From the NCBI RefSeq assembly GCF_900291985.1, contig NZ_LT985980.1:646001-710000 (forward strand): DNA of 64,000 nt, given 5' to 3'. Positions 63,697 to 64,000 of this stretch are shown here, piece by piece; within the stretch, counting starts at the first letter, position 1, and each line of letters starts with the position of its first letter. Position numbers and translations under genes: made by a program. This DNA comes from Lysinibacillus timonensis (GTDB taxonomy: Bacteria; Bacillota; Bacilli; Bacillales_A; Planococcaceae). The notes under the pieces are model-generated. The model did not search any database. It saw only the letters and a list, made by a program, of their open reading frames with translations, and was not told where the DNA came from.

Positions 63697-64000
63697 TTAA
63701 AGCATGTCTAACAGTTGGTCCTTTACTTCTTCTGCATCATTTTCAGATTTACATATAATTAAAATTGTGTCATCACCTGAAATTGTACCTAAAATTCCAC
63801 TCCAATCCAAGCGGTCAATTAATGCTGCGATGGCATTAGCGTTTCCTGGTAATGCCTTAAGCACTAAAAAGTGTGCAGCACCATCAATACTTATAAATGC
63901 GTCACTAAGTGCTCTTTGAAGCTTTTGTAATGGATTAAAACGTTGGTCGGCAGGTAAACTGTACTTATATCGTCCATCTTGTAATGGAACTTTTACTAAA
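63697..64000 (-). CDS. argR: Arginine repressor ArgR/AhrC, C-terminal part (partial)
   Basis: The last 100 residues, running off the right edge. The arginine-binding and hexamer domain is clear: [18 protein letters not shown], then [14 protein letters not shown], as in ArgR/AhrC. The DNA-binding domain is beyond the window. It represses arginine biosynthesis and activates catabolism with arginine as co-effector. In Bacillales argR directly precedes recN, as here. Confidence 0.93.
   Translation of the reverse strand, partial: LVKVPLQDGRYKYSLPADQRFNPLQKLQRALSDAFISIDGAAHFLVLKALPGNANAIAALIDRLDWSGILGTISGDDTILIICKSENDAEEVKDQLLDML

Overview
The window is an AT-rich chromosomal segment of an endospore-forming member of the Bacillales. 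Spo0A, SpoIVB, RecN and ArgR/AhrC lie together at the right end, and most of the window follows the order I remember for the Bacillus subtilis yqi/yqj region: argR-recN-spoIVB-spo0A, glycerophosphodiesterase, bkd operon, brxB, yqjA, methylmalonyl-CoA epimerase, acyl-CoA carboxylase, yqjE-type peptidase, dinB, rnz, namA, proC/proI, yqjP-type hydrolase. Content and style suggest a Planococcaceae-type organism (Lysinibacillus, Solibacillus or Ureibacillus relatives). That placement is inference, not a database result. No tRNA, rRNA, CRISPR array or prophage was seen.

Bases 1-10050: end of a flavohemoglobin gene, a metallo-hydrolase, proC behind a proline-type T-box, an old yellow enzyme, a nucleoside hydrolase whose natural start seems to be AUC, a TerC-family gene behind a yybP-ykoY manganese riboswitch with two tandem terminators, a 451-bp repeat element with perfect 18-bp inverted ends, rnz, dinB, and bioY behind a BirA operator.

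Bases 10080-20060: a compact four-gene operon (ribA, ribD, flavin monooxygenase, HAD phosphatase) that is not a normal riboflavin operon; a decayed gene; an exact 347-bp tandem duplication of the end of an exonuclease gene; a DUF294 nucleotidyltransferase; an ammonium transporter with two TnrA/GlnR boxes; two small unknown genes; and guaC with paired PurBoxes.

Bases 20086-35100: a branched-chain amino acid ABC operon (livJHMGF), tnrA with its own TnrA box, an orphan ABC ATPase, signal peptidase I, an acetyltransferase, an FMN reductase, an FUSC transporter, ogt, paired crcB fluoride channels, a DUF1648 protein, an orphan CheW and a peptidase T-like enzyme.

Bases 35095-41180: a GMC oxidoreductase with a Tat-signal subunit 3 and a small membrane protein, divergent from tatC-tatA-tatA, so the translocase and a likely substrate share one locus. 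An IS1182-type element follows; it duplicated the palindromic terminator it landed in.

Bases 41200-49960: a propionyl-CoA to succinyl-CoA module (carboxylase beta subunit, epimerase, mutase small and large subunits, MeaB), a 31-residue Prli42-like miniprotein, an aromatic acid exporter-like protein with an apparent AUU start, and bacilliredoxin BrxB. Bases 50660-56580 hold bcd-lpd-bkdAA-bkdAB-bkdB, which turns branched-chain amino acids into acyl-CoAs. Valine and isoleucine yield propionyl-CoA, so this operon can feed the mutase module, and the Liv transporter can supply the amino acids. Bases 56800-64000 return to the sporulation and DNA-repair backbone.

Most of the window is ordinary core chromosome. 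The best candidates for something undescribed are the ribA-ribD-monooxygenase-phosphatase operon and the Tat-coupled GMC oxidoreductase without a visible cytochrome subunit. I found no clear-cut novel defence or mobile system.
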